A DNA stretch of 64,000 nucleotides from Streptomyces niger (GCF_000718305.1 NZ_JOFQ01000015.1:62001-126000), one strand, 5' to 3'; shown: positions 1-8,442, counted from the stretch's first letter. Made by a program: numbers and translations. The notes: a model not told the origin generated them from the sequence alone.

Positions 1-97
1 GTTCGGCCGTCGCAGCGGGCAGCACACTTCCTGCCAGCAGGCCGGTACCCGTCGCGAGTACCGCACGACGATTCACAGAATGACGAGTCCATGACAT
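1..97 (-). CDS. 5' end of a Tat-exported protein (partial)
   Basis: Reading leftward from an ATG at 95-97, the frame stays open to the window edge and encodes 32 residues. They begin MSWTRHSVNRRAVLATG and continue through a small-residue hydrophobic stretch to a plausible signal-peptidase site near PAATA. The Asn-Arg-Arg-Ala-Val-Leu pattern followed by a weakly hydrophobic core is typical of a twin-arginine signal peptide, so the mature protein is probably folded before export. An AAGGAG ribosome site (bases 106-111, read on the minus strand) lies eight bases before the ATG and supports this start. A GTG seven codons further in is a less likely alternative. The mature domain is outside the window, so the function is unknown. 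Confidence 0.7.
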   Translation of the reverse strand, partial: MSWTRHSVNRRAVLATGTGLLAGSVLPAATAE

Positions 98-272
98 ATG
101 CGGTACTCCTTGCCGCATCGAGGTCAGACAGGGGACTTGCCGTCCAGTTGTTCGTTATCTCGAACGCACTTCGATTCTTCGGACGCTTAGCATCGTTGAC
201 AGCACCCGAGGCGCGTCAACCCCTCTGCATCATTCGGTCAATACTTCGAAACTGTTTCGCTCACCCAGGCAT

Positions 273-297
273 GCCTGCCGGGATGTACCCGGCAGGC
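273..297. terminator. Hairpin, 10-bp perfect stem
   Basis: GCCTGCCGGG (273-282) pairs perfectly with CCCGGCAGGC (288-297) around a five-base loop. There is no T tract, as is usual for Streptomyces terminators. It does not directly follow a recognised gene, so it could instead be an attenuator or an end left by a deletion. Confidence 0.45.
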
Positions 298-944
298 GCA
301 GTCCGCGACGAACGGCGCACCGCGCCTGCGCCTGCGCCTGCGCAGGATGTCGATTACGGTCCTACCGGTCGTGGCGACGGCTGTGACCCAAGCCGTGGAA
401 ACAGCGGCCGGTTCGAGGGCGGGCGAGCGCACACCGGTTCGATGTGCCGCATGAGCTCGGGTCATGTGGTGACGTCGGCGGCGATGAAGGCCAGGGCCGA
501 GGAGCGACGTGATTCCAAGAAGTGGGCACGTCATTGCTCACTGGTTGCGGGGTCGGAGCGCGTCGCTTCGCTTCGCCGCAGCGCATCCGGTTCGCGGCTG
601 ACCCACCGCTCGGCCTGGCTCGAATGCCCCGGGCGAACTGCCTGTCATCGCGGGCACCTTGAGGGGGCTTCAGGTCGAGCGCCTGTCGAAGGGCCGCAAC
701 GCGTCGCCGGCGTGGTTGTGATCCTCCCGTTCCGGAGCCACCACCGCCACAGCTTCGACTCTCTCGCCCCCTCACCCCCTCACCCCCTCGGCGCTGGCCC
801 CCGACGCCCGACGCCCGTAGGAGGTACCGGCAGGGCGCTCGCCGAGGGCCTGCACACCCCTGCGCCGCCGATCGCGCGAGAGGAGGGGCAAACGATCGTT
901 CGGCACTCGAACGCGAGTGCAGTTTCCGGGCGGGCCGGTTGAGT

Positions 945-968
945 GAGGCATGTCGGCCGACATGCCTC
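945..968. promoter_or_regulatory. Perfect 24-bp palindrome
   Basis: GAGGCATGTCGG (945-956) is followed immediately by its exact reverse complement CCGACATGCCTC (957-968), with no spacer. It lies about 265 bases before the start of the sugar-dehydratase operon. A spacerless symmetric site suits a dimeric or tetrameric regulator better than a terminator. The binding protein is unknown. Confidence 0.4.
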
Positions 969-1231
969 CGTCATGGGGCCACCGCCGGACCGCTCCGAGG
1001 TGGCTCATGGCCTCAACCTGCCTACATGTCAAGAAAATATGCCAAAGGAAAGACGGGAGCCTTCGGGCAGATCGTCCGTCGTCCGCTGGGCCAGACACGC
1101 AATCAGGCCGTTTATACGCTCGGGGCGCGGGTTACTGGTCGGCCTTGTCGGCTCCCCACATTCCGGAGCGGGCCACCAGCTCTTCACGGGTTTGTCCGAG
1201 AGCGGTGCACGACAAGGTGCAAGGACTGACT

Positions 1232-2578
1232 GTGTCGAAGACGACTCCTTCCCGTGCCGCCGAACCCTGTCGACCACCAGACGCCGAGACACTGCTGGCC
1301 CGACCGTCCTGGCCTCTTCGTACCGGCGAGGAAGAGTCCCTGCTGCGCGGCAGGCGGGTCCTGGTGACCGGGGCCGGCGGCACCATCGGCAGCGCCCTCG
1401 CGCGCAGAGCCGTCGACTGCGGGGCGGGCCCGGTCTTCCTGCTGGACCAGGACGAGTGCGCCCTGCACAGCACGGTGCTGGCGCTGAGCGGCAGGGGGTT
1501 CCACGAGAACGACCGTGCTCTGCTGGCGGACATCCGGGATGCGGCCAGGATGCAACGGCTCTTCCGGCGGACCCGGCCGGAGATCGTCTACCACGCCGCT
1601 GCGCTGAAGCATCTGCCACTGCTGGAACGCAACCCGGCCGAAGCGGTCAAGACCAACGTGTTGGGCACGCGGAACCTGGTCGATGCCGCACTGCAGACGG
1701 GTGTCGAACGATTCACCCTCGTCTCCACCGACAAAGCCGCCGATCCGGCTTCGGTGCTCGGGGCGACGAAGCGTTTGGCCGAGGAGGTCCTACGGGCCGG
1801 TGCGGCGCAGGGTGCGCGACGCATCGCGTTCGCCTCGGTACGTTTCGGCAACGTCCTGGGCAGCCGTGGTTCCTTCCTCGGCACCGTACTGGAGCAGTTG
1901 CGGCGTGGACTGCCGATCACGGTGACCGACCCCGAGGCGACCCGGTTCTTCATGACCGTCTCGGAAGCCGTGTCCCTGCTGATCCAGGCATCGGCCATGG
2001 CGTCACACGGCGAGGTGTACTCACTGGACATGGGCGAACCCGTCCGGATCATCCAGCTCGTCGAGCGGCTGGCCGCCCTCCAGGGCATCAGCGTGCCACC
2101 GGTCCGGGTCACCGGCCTGCAGCCGGGCGAGAAGCTGCGCGAGGAACTCGTCGGAACCCAGGAGCTGCGCAATCCAACCGCTCACCCGCGCATCTGGAAC
2201 CTCGGCCTGAAGCCGGTACGGCCGGATCTGGCCCAGCGGCTGGACGAACTGCGGGCCGCGGCCGAGCAGGGACACCGTAAGGCGCTCATCCGCACGCTCG
2301 GCGAGCTCTGCGACACCTACCGGCTACCGGCCGAGCCCCCTGCGCCACCGGCCGGCACCACGACACCGGCACCGTGGGCGGCCCTCCGACCGACCGGCAC
2401 CACCGCACCACGGACCGGCACCACCGCACCACGGACCGGCACCACCGCACCGCGGAAGGAACCGCCCCGGATCCGGCGGGAGCTGATCCCCGAACCGGGT
2501 GGCGCCACCCCCGCTCCGGTCGCGGTGCACCCGGAGCGCACCATGACTACCGCCCCGGCCGCAGCAGCGGAGTGGTGA
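1232..2578 (+). CDS. NAD-dependent nucleotide-sugar epimerase/dehydratase, FlaA1/CapD-like
   Basis: This 448-residue protein belongs to the extended short-chain dehydrogenases that act on UDP-sugars (UDP-GlcNAc 4,6-dehydratase / CapD / FlaA1 group). The NAD motif VLVTGAGGTIGSALA lies near residue 45. The family signatures STDKAADPASVLGATKR and RFGNVLGSRGSF follow, then ATRFFMT, which is typical of polysaccharide dehydratases. It lacks the N-terminal membrane helices of long CapD proteins, so it should be soluble. The GTG start was chosen because AAGGA lies six bases upstream and the family homology begins soon after; the frame is open further upstream but unconvincing. The C-terminus is a Pro/Thr/Ala tail with a threefold repeat. 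It is the first gene of a four-gene coupled operon and probably supplies a modified sugar nucleotide to the next gene's glycosyltransferase (inference). Confidence 0.8.
   Translation: MSKTTPSRAAEPCRPPDAETLLARPSWPLRTGEEESLLRGRRVLVTGAGGTIGSALARRAVDCGAGPVFLLDQDECALHSTVLALSGRGFHENDRALLADIRDAARMQRLFRRTRPEIVYHAAALKHLPLLERNPAEAVKTNVLGTRNLVDAALQTGVERFTLVSTDKAADPASVLGATKRLAEEVLRAGAAQGARRIAFASVRFGNVLGSRGSFLGTVLEQLRRGLPITVTDPEATRFFMTVSEAVSLLIQASAMASHGEVYSLDMGEPVRIIQLVERLAALQGISVPPVRVTGLQPGEKLREELVGTQELRNPTAHPRIWNLGLKPVRPDLAQRLDELRAAAEQGHRKALIRTLGELCDTYRLPAEPPAPPAGTTTPAPWAALRPTGTTAPRTGTTAPRTGTTAPRKEPPRIRRELIPEPGGATPAPVAVHPERTMTTAPAAAAEW
2393..2455 (+). repeat. Three 21-bp tandem repeats inside the dehydratase gene
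   Basis: The unit ACCGGCACCACCGCACCACGG-like (21 bases) occurs three times in frame. The third copy differs at one base. It encodes Thr-Gly-Thr-Thr-Ala-Pro-Arg repeats in the C-terminal tail. Copy number probably varies between strains. Confidence 0.85.
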
Positions 2579-2584
2579 CCGATC

Positions 2585-3742
2585 GTGCCGGCTGCCCTGC
2601 TGATCGCCGTGGTGGTGCTCCCCGCTGCGGTGGCGGCCATCGATCTGCTGACGCCGCTGTTCGCCGACCGGGAGCGCCTCGTCGACATCGGGCCGTGGAC
2701 GAGGCCCTGCCAGGACTTCGAGGTCCTGGTGCCGATCTACGGAAGCATCTCCTACCTGGAGAACGTCGAGTTCCTGCGCCCCTACGGCAGTCGCGTGCTG
2801 CTGTGCACCACCGACTCCGAGACGGACGAGTTCTACGCCGGTCTGATGTCGGTGGCTCGTGCGCACGGCTTCCGGGTGATGCGCCAGGAGGTCCGGGAGG
2901 CCGGGCGGGTGACGGGCGCGCGTCGCCGGGTGTCCGGGACGGTACGGGACTGTCTGATCAGGGAGGCCCTGCGCATCGTGCGAGCCCCGTACGAGGTCTG
3001 CATCGATGCGGACACCGTGACCAAGGAGCCGCTGGAGCTGCTGATGGGTGCCTTCCGGGACAGTGGCCGGGACTTCGCTTCGGTACGGCTGGTCCCGACC
3101 GGTGCGCCCGGGCTGCTCCTGCGATTGCAGAGGCACGAATACCGACTGGCCATGCGACGTCGGATGACCCACCCGTGGATGGTCTCCGGGGCCTGCCACA
3201 TCGCGCGTACCGAGGCGCACCTCGCCATCATGGAGCGGCACTCGCTGTTCTTCCAGGGCAACGACGTGGAGATGGGCCTGCTGGGTGACGCACTGGGCTA
3301 CACCTCCACGCATCTGCGCACCGAGGTGCTGACCACCGTCCCGGACGAGCTGGGCCCGTGGTTGCGCCAGCGGCTTGCGTGGGCCGGTGGCGAGTTCCGG
3401 GTACTGGGCGTGAACGCCTTCGTGCTGCTCCGGCATCCGGGCGTGCTGGCGTACGGCCTGGGGATCACCATCGCGCTGACCCCGTGGCGGTGGCACTCCG
3501 TCGTGGCGTTCAGCTGGCCGCTGCTGTCCGTGTACCTGGTGTACGCGGGCATGCTGGCGGTGTGCGACCGGCGGCACCTGGACTGGACGTTGCTGTGCTA
3601 TCCCCTCTACGCGGTGGTCAACGGGCTGGTACTGGTGCCCTTCGGGTGGATCTGGTACCTGAAGATGGCCGTTCAGGACAGGAACGCCGGTGTCATCCGG
3701 GTCGGTCCTCGTCCGGCAGCGGTCCGATCGGCCGGGCGATGA
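2585..3742 (+). CDS. Membrane-bound family 2 glycosyltransferase
   Basis: This is a 385-residue processive-type GT2 enzyme of the chitin/hyaluronan/NodC style. It starts with an N-terminal membrane helix. The catalytic core has FEVLVPIYGS near residue 40, the metal-binding DAD of CIDADTV near residue 142, and SGACHIART. The acceptor-side acid is in QGNDVEMG, and RQRLAW is a variant of the QxxRW processivity motif. At least two C-terminal membrane segments follow. It should use a nucleotide sugar in the cytoplasm and extrude a polymer or glycolipid through the membrane. The GTG start lies six bases after the upstream stop and its ribosome site is weak. Its stop overlaps the next ATG, so the two genes are translationally coupled. 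Confidence 0.8.
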   Translation: MPAALLIAVVVLPAAVAAIDLLTPLFADRERLVDIGPWTRPCQDFEVLVPIYGSISYLENVEFLRPYGSRVLLCTTDSETDEFYAGLMSVARAHGFRVMRQEVREAGRVTGARRRVSGTVRDCLIREALRIVRAPYEVCIDADTVTKEPLELLMGAFRDSGRDFASVRLVPTGAPGLLLRLQRHEYRLAMRRRMTHPWMVSGACHIARTEAHLAIMERHSLFFQGNDVEMGLLGDALGYTSTHLRTEVLTTVPDELGPWLRQRLAWAGGEFRVLGVNAFVLLRHPGVLAYGLGITIALTPWRWHSVVAFSWPLLSVYLVYAGMLAVCDRRHLDWTLLCYPLYAVVNGLVLVPFGWIWYLKMAVQDRNAGVIRVGPRPAAVRSAGR

Positions 3743-4743
3743 CGACGAGGACCGGCATCCGCTGGGGCGGGCTGCTGCTGGCGTCCGTCCTGTCCCTCGC
3801 CACGGTGAGCACGGCCGCCTGGCACGATCGGGTTCCGGAGGCCGTACGCGGGCACGTGGGACAGCCGCAGGCCGTACCGGGGCACCACGCGCCGGGGCCG
3901 GACACCGGTCGTCCGGTACCGACCTCGTCCGCCGACTGGGACGAGGTGGGGAACATCCTCGGCCGGCCGGGAAAGATCACACCGGACAACCTCACCTACC
4001 GGGTCTTCTTTCCTCGCAGCGACCTCTCCGTCACCAGCCTGGGGGTGCAACTGGCCCTCGGCACCGACCTCTCCAACTTCGCCGCGTTCACCGTGTACGC
4101 CGACGGCCAGGTGATGATGATGGGCGATCTGGTGGTGACCGAGCAGGAGTTGGAGCCGGTGATCGATGCCATCCAGGCTGGGAATTTCGCCCAGCACGGC
4201 ATCCACAAGCACCTGCTCGCGTCCCGGCCCGCCCTGTGGTGGCTGCACTTCGACGGCATGGGCGGCGCCGGGGCGCTCGCCCGGGGATTCATGTCCGTCC
4301 TGCGCGCCACCGGCACGCCCCTGGCCCCGGTGCCCGCCGGGCGGCCGGTGACCGGCCTGGACACGGCAGGGATCAACGCCGCCCTGGGCTACAAGGGTTC
4401 CTCCTTTTTCGGTACCTACGTACTGGAGCCCCCGCGTCGCGACACCTTCGCCCACCACCGCAGGGTGCTGCCTCCCCTCCCGGGCCCGGCGAGTTCACTG
4501 CGCTTCCAACCCCTGCCGGACGGCCGGGCACTGGCCAACGGGGACATCGCCGTACGGGAGCAAGAGGTTCAGCCCGTCCTCCGGGCCCTGCGTGCCGCTC
4601 GTATCACCGTGGTCAGCCTGCACAATCACTTCCTGGACATCAGCCCCTCCTTGTACTTCACCCACTTCTGGGCCGTCGGTGACGAGGTGCGGCTGGCCCG
4701 GGTGTTGCGGAAGGTACTCGACCGGACGAACAGCCCACGATGA
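3739..4743 (+). CDS. Secreted protein with two DUF1259 (LppY/LpqO) domains
   Basis: This 334-residue protein has an N-terminal hydrophobic segment (about residues 8-26) that looks like a signal peptide or membrane anchor. It then carries two copies of the DUF1259 fold. The first runs about residues 60-190 (LGRPGKITPDNLTYRVFFPR, with MMMGDLVVTEQELEPVIDAI). The second runs about 215-330 and ends with the characteristic LHNHFLDISPSLYFTHFWA. DUF1259 proteins (mycobacterial LppY and LpqO among them) have no firmly established activity. The second copy keeps the conserved HNH element; in the first the equivalent is HKH. The start is fixed by an ATGA overlap with the glycosyltransferase stop. Probably extracytoplasmic, in a surface-glycan pathway with its neighbours (inference). 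Confidence 0.75.
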   Translation: MTTRTGIRWGGLLLASVLSLATVSTAAWHDRVPEAVRGHVGQPQAVPGHHAPGPDTGRPVPTSSADWDEVGNILGRPGKITPDNLTYRVFFPRSDLSVTSLGVQLALGTDLSNFAAFTVYADGQVMMMGDLVVTEQELEPVIDAIQAGNFAQHGIHKHLLASRPALWWLHFDGMGGAGALARGFMSVLRATGTPLAPVPAGRPVTGLDTAGINAALGYKGSSFFGTYVLEPPRRDTFAHHRRVLPPLPGPASSLRFQPLPDGRALANGDIAVREQEVQPVLRALRAARITVVSLHNHFLDISPSLYFTHFWAVGDEVRLARVLRKVLDRTNSPR

Positions 4744-6191
4744 CGGGCCCGCCGTTCCTGGATGCCCTGCGCCGCGCGCTGCCCGGCCGGGTGCTCGGCC
4801 TGGGCAGCGTTCCCGGCGTCGACAACGGCCGAGTGCGGCTCGCCCCCGCCTGTACCGTCCGCCCCGGGTCGGCCGACGACATCGGGACGACCCTGCGATT
4901 CGCGCGGGACGAGGGCCTGCCGCTGACCGTACGGGGCGGTGGCCACAGCACCGCCGGATACTGCCTCAACAGAACCGGCGTCGTCCTGGACATGTCGTCC
5001 ATGCGGGGCGTACGGCTGGACGCCGACCGGCAGACCGTCCGGGTCGGCGGCGGGGCCCGCTGGCAGGACATCCACCCTCACCTGAGGGGCGACCGTCAGG
5101 GGCTCATCGCGGTCGGCTGCAGCAGCCCGCAGGTGGGGGTGGCGGGCGCGCTGCTGGGCGGCGGCTTGAGCTTCACCTCACGCGCGCACGGCCTCGGCAG
5201 TGACAATGTCACCGCGATCGAACTGGTCCTGGCGAACGGGGCCCGCGCTCGTGTCGAAGAGCATTCCGTCAGCCCGGCCGACCGGGAGCTGTTCTGGGCC
5301 TGCCGCGGCGGCGGGGGAGGCAACTTCGGCGTCGTCACCGCCGTGGAACTGCGTCTGCACCGACCACGAACGGAACACATGTTCGGCGGCCAGATCGTCT
5401 TCCCGTTGCGGCGGGCACCGGAGATCCTGCCCTTGTACGGCGAGTGGACCGCAGCACTGCCCGACACACTGGCGGCGTACCTCCACATCAGCAACCGGCG
5501 AGACACTCACGAACGCACCCGGCGGCTGTGGGCCATGACGGTCACGGTGATTCACGACGGCGCCCGCGAGGAGGCCACCGAGCTGCTGCGCCCTCTGCTG
5601 ACCGCCGGACCACTTCGGGCATGGTCGGCGACGGCGCCCCTGCACGACTGGGAGGCCCGGGTGGGGGCCGCGTCCGCCGTCGCGCACCGGCTCGCCTACA
5701 TCCGCTCCGGCGTCCTGCCGGCCCGGGCCTTCACCCCGGACTTCGTGAACACCGTCTGCGACTTCATGCCCCGCTCCCCCTCGCCGGAGTCCTTCCTGCT
5801 CTGGGTCCACACCGGGGGCCGGATGGCGACAGCCCCGGAAGCAGGCGCCTACCCGCACCGCAGCAGCGGATCCATCTACGAGCTGAAGTCCATCTGGCGG
5901 GACGAGGCCGCCGCGCGAGCGAACGTGACCTGGGCGTACGACTTCGGCGAGGCGCTGCGGCCCCACAGCACCGGCGCCTACGTCAACCAGCACGATCCGC
6001 TGCTGACGGGCTGGCGCACGGCGTACCACGGCCCGCACTACGACCGGCTGGTCGCCGTCAAACGGCGGGTCGACCCCACCCGCGTCCTGCGCTTCCCACA
6101 GGCCATCGGATCCACCTACGAGCCCCCCGGTACCTCCCCTCCCGACCTGCACCTGCTGGACCCCGACCCCGCGCGCCTCCGGGGCCGGTGA
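4740..6191 (+). CDS. FAD-linked oxidase, berberine-bridge (BBE) type
   Basis: This is a 483-residue flavoprotein of the p-cresol methylhydroxylase/BBE superfamily. The N-terminal FAD-binding domain has LTVRGGGHSTAG, whose His is the usual covalent FAD site, and VGVAGALLGGGLSF. The C-terminus has the BBE signature: AYVNQHDPLL, then HYDRLVAVKRRVDPTRVLRF. The second covalent Cys of bicovalent BBE enzymes is not in its usual place (GCSSPQVG), so a single flavin linkage is likely. Relatives oxidise sugars, reducing-end saccharides or natural-product intermediates. The ATG overlaps the previous stop (ATGA). Its position after a sugar dehydratase and GT2 makes a carbohydrate substrate plausible. A strong terminator follows. 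Confidence 0.8.
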   Translation: MTGPPFLDALRRALPGRVLGLGSVPGVDNGRVRLAPACTVRPGSADDIGTTLRFARDEGLPLTVRGGGHSTAGYCLNRTGVVLDMSSMRGVRLDADRQTVRVGGGARWQDIHPHLRGDRQGLIAVGCSSPQVGVAGALLGGGLSFTSRAHGLGSDNVTAIELVLANGARARVEEHSVSPADRELFWACRGGGGGNFGVVTAVELRLHRPRTEHMFGGQIVFPLRRAPEILPLYGEWTAALPDTLAAYLHISNRRDTHERTRRLWAMTVTVIHDGAREEATELLRPLLTAGPLRAWSATAPLHDWEARVGAASAVAHRLAYIRSGVLPARAFTPDFVNTVCDFMPRSPSPESFLLWVHTGGRMATAPEAGAYPHRSSGSIYELKSIWRDEAAARANVTWAYDFGEALRPHSTGAYVNQHDPLLTGWRTAYHGPHYDRLVAVKRRVDPTRVLRFPQAIGSTYEPPGTSPPDLHLLDPDPARLRGR

Positions 6192-6290
6192 GCTGCCCCT
6201 GCTCCCCCGCGAATGCCTGCCCCGGCGCACCGCGCCCTGCTCGGTCTGCGGGACCGCGGTGCGTCTCTCCACCGGAGCCCTCCGATACGT

Positions 6291-6334
6291 CTTCGGTCGC
6301 CCGGCCGCCCGGCCGGGTGACCGGGCGACCGAAG
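6291..6334. terminator. Bidirectional terminator between convergent genes
   Basis: CTTCGGTCGCCCGG (6291-6304) and CCGGGCGACCGAAG (6321-6334) form a perfect 14-bp stem with a 16-base loop. It lies between the FAD oxidase stop and the 3' end of the convergent small secreted protein gene, so it can serve both. Confidence 0.85.
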
Positions 6335-6347
6335 GCGTGACCAGGGA

Positions 6348-6593
6348 TCATTCCGCCATGTGAGCAGCGCCCATCGGGAACGGGAAGACGCTCGCTCCGT
6401 TGTAGATGCCGCCTTTGCAGAGAGTCTCACGGGTGAAGGTGTTGGTCACGAGATGTCCGCCCCCAGTGATGCACTGGAGCGAGTCGACGGGATCGGCGTA
6501 GGGATCGGCGGACGCACCGGGCGCGGCAGTGAGGGCCAGGCCGACCGCGGTCACGACCGCGACGGCGAAGGACACGAGGCGTTGACGTTGCAC
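6348..6593 (-). CDS. Small secreted protein with two cysteines
   Basis: This gene encodes 81 residues from a GTG start preceded by GGAGG, although the spacing is short at four bases. Residues 1-30 form a clear Sec signal peptide (LVSFAVAVVTAVGLALTAAP, then an AxA site before DPYADP). The mature part is about 50 residues, rich in Gly, Thr and Asn, with exactly two Cys about 20 residues apart (SLQCITGGG and ETLCKGG) that could form one disulfide. The frame is open much further upstream but that part is Arg/Pro-rich and lacks a ribosome site. It resembles the many small lineage-specific secreted proteins of Streptomyces. Function unknown. Confidence 0.65.
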   Translation of the reverse strand: MQRQRLVSFAVAVVTAVGLALTAAPGASADPYADPVDSLQCITGGGHLVTNTFTRETLCKGGIYNGASVFPFPMGAAHMAE

Positions 6594-6959
6594 AGGACCT
6601 CCAGGGTCCGAGAAGGGGTGTACCTTCCGCCTACGCTGCTGGGCCGCCGCCCTTGGTGCGCCCTGGACTCGTCCGTCCCAGTGACCGGACCAGGCCGCGC
6701 ACGGCTCCGAAGGGGTGGTCAGGGATGTCGCCCCAGTCGTCGGCCCAGCCGACGATGTGCCCGCGAACGGCCCTTTCCCCGACAGCGGACAATGGGCTCT
6801 CCGGGAGGCTCTGGAAGTTGGGGCCCGAGCAGGATCAGGGCAGGGGCCGCGGATCATGTCGGGGCCACGGGCAGATGGCTGGCACGGCGACTGTGCCGTG
6901 GCCACCCCCGGATCCTCTACGGATACGATCCGCCGGACAGCACCTCAGGAGGGGAAAAC
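6594..6959. other. Intergenic region between divergent genes
   Basis: About 370 bases separate the small secreted protein (leftward) and the metallophosphoesterase (rightward). No gene was recognised; the region must hold both promoters. The only clear element is the AGGAGGGG ribosome site at 6947-6954 for the rightward gene. Confidence 0.5.
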
Positions 6960-8180
6960 GTGGCCGAGACCAGCACCACCCGATCCGTCGCCGGTGAAGA
7001 GCAAGAGGCGCCACGAAGTCGGCTGCGGCGCCTGATGCGCTACCTCCCCCTGATCGCCCCCGTCCTGCTGTGGGCCGTGCCGTGCTGGGTTCTGCTGCAC
7101 ACCGGCCAGCACTGGCCGCTCCCCGTCACACTGATCGGCACCACACTGTTCGCCCTCGGCCTGATCGGTATGCCGCTCGCGATGGTGCGCGGCCACGGTC
7201 GGCGCCAGCAGGACCGGGCGGCGATCGTCGGTGACACGCTGCTGGGCAGCATATGGACCCTGTTCACCTGGTCCGTTCTGCTCGGCGCCCTGCTGCGGCC
7301 CGCCCTGACCGTGGCCGGCGTCGGTGACGGACAGGATCGCGCACGCATCGTCAGCTGGGCCGTCCTCGGCGTATCCGCCGTGCTGCTCGCCTGGGGGTAC
7401 GCCGAGGCCCGACGCGTGCCACGCGTGCGCCGACTCGACGTGCAACTCCCGCGTCTGGGAGCCGGGTTGGACGGCACCCGAGTCGTCCTGATCACCGACA
7501 CCCACTACGGTCCGCTCGACCGCACCCGATGGTCGGCACGGGTCTGCGAGACGGTGAACACCCTGGAAGCCGACCTGGTCTGCCACACCGGCGACATCGC
7601 GGACGGCACGGCCGAACGCCGTCGCGCCCAGGCCGCCCCACTGGGCACCGTGCAGGCGACTCGGGCCCGGGTCTACGTCACCGGCAATCACGAGTACTAC
7701 AGCGAGGCCCAGGGCTGGGTCGACCTGATGGACGAGCTGGGCTGGGAGCCGCTGCGCAACCGCCATCTGCTGCTCGAACGCGGCGGTGACACCCTCGTGG
7801 TCGCCGGCGTCGATGACGTCACCGCCGAGTCCTCCGGACTGGCGGGCCACCGCGCCCATCTCGCCGGAGCCCTCGACGGCGCCGACTCCGACCTCCCCGT
7901 CCTCCTCCTCGCCCACCAGCCCAAGTTCATCGACCGCGCGGCAGCCCACGGCGTCGACCTCCAGCTCTCCGGCCACACCCACGGCGGCCAGATCTGGCCC
8001 TTCCACCACCTGGTCCGCCTCGACCAACCAGCCCTCGCCGGCCTCAGCCACCACGGCACCCGCACCCTCCTCTACACCAGCCGCGGCACCGGCTTCTGGG
8101 GCCCGCCCTTCCGCGTCTTCGCCCCCAGCGAGATCACCCTGCTCGTACTCCGCTCCCCACAGCGATCCACCTCGTCCTAG
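6960..8180 (+). CDS. Membrane-anchored metallophosphoesterase (calcineurin-like, YkuE/YaeI type)
   Basis: This 406-residue protein has about four N-terminal membrane helices (residues 25-165) and a C-terminal phosphoesterase domain. All canonical metal-ligand motifs are present in order: ITDTHYG (DxH), TGDIADG (GDxxD), VTGNHEYY (GNHE), LLAHQPK, and SGHTHGGQIWP. The family hydrolyses phosphodiesters or pyrophosphates at the membrane, in some members UDP-diacylglucosamine or related lipids; the substrate here is not determinable. The GTG start was chosen because AGGAGGGG lies five bases upstream and precedes the first helix. The gene stands alone, with non-coding DNA on both sides. Confidence 0.85.
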   Translation: MAETSTTRSVAGEEQEAPRSRLRRLMRYLPLIAPVLLWAVPCWVLLHTGQHWPLPVTLIGTTLFALGLIGMPLAMVRGHGRRQQDRAAIVGDTLLGSIWTLFTWSVLLGALLRPALTVAGVGDGQDRARIVSWAVLGVSAVLLAWGYAEARRVPRVRRLDVQLPRLGAGLDGTRVVLITDTHYGPLDRTRWSARVCETVNTLEADLVCHTGDIADGTAERRRAQAAPLGTVQATRARVYVTGNHEYYSEAQGWVDLMDELGWEPLRNRHLLLERGGDTLVVAGVDDVTAESSGLAGHRAHLAGALDGADSDLPVLLLAHQPKFIDRAAAHGVDLQLSGHTHGGQIWPFHHLVRLDQPALAGLSHHGTRTLLYTSRGTGFWGPPFRVFAPSEITLLVLRSPQRSTSS

Positions 8181-8369
8181 CACGGCGGCCGGGTCATCCA
8201 TCCCGGCCTGGCCCCGGTGCAAAAACTCTTCCAGGTCGGTGTCGGAGAACACCGTGCCAGGATCCGGTCCGGGCCCCGGGCGTGCGCGGTCACCCGGCGG
8301 CCGCCGTCGGCCGATGATCGGTGGTTTCCGGCGGACGCCGCCTGCTCGGAAAGGGCTCCTCACGATTTG

Positions 8370-8388
8370 ACTAGAGTCCCACTCTAGT
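8370..8388. promoter_or_regulatory. Palindromic operator upstream of the MFS gene
   Basis: ACTAGAGT (8370-8377), CCC, ACTCTAGT (8381-8388) is a perfect 8-bp inverted repeat with a 3-base spacer. It overlaps a TTGACT -35-like hexamer at 8367-8372 and lies about 55 bases before the MFS start. This geometry is typical of a TetR-family operator. The downstream TetR gene is a candidate binder, but its own upstream region does not carry the same site. Confidence 0.55.
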
Positions 8389-8442
8389 GTTTCACTCCAG
8401 TCACCGGATGCACCGCTCACTCACCTCGACCGAGGGGGAGTC

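Larger units (their letters stand above)
98..1231. other. Long non-coding stretch
   Basis: No convincing gene was found in these 1.1 kb. Open frames on both strands are present, but they are Arg/Pro/Ala-rich with no domain-like pattern or ribosome site. Visible structures are a terminator-like hairpin at 273-297, a tandem GCGCCT hexamer run near 322-345, the 10-base palindrome AACGATCGTT at 891-900 and a perfect 24-base palindrome at 945-968. Promoters for the divergent flanking genes must lie here. Confidence 0.6.

Noticed and set aside
322..345. GCGCCT hexamer run as a possible CRISPR or integration repeat
   Set aside because: The unit is only six bases with no spacers; simple GC slippage repeat. 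No CRISPR array, tRNA or att site was found anywhere in the window.
91..942. Rightward 283-residue open frame at the left end
   Set aside because: The product is Arg/Pro/Ser-rich with no fold pattern, and it begins inside the well-supported leftward Tat signal gene's ribosome region; high GC explains the long frame.
6945..8420. Long leftward frame opposite the metallophosphoesterase
   Set aside because: It is a shadow, Gly/Asp/Val-rich; the rightward frame has all phosphoesterase motifs.
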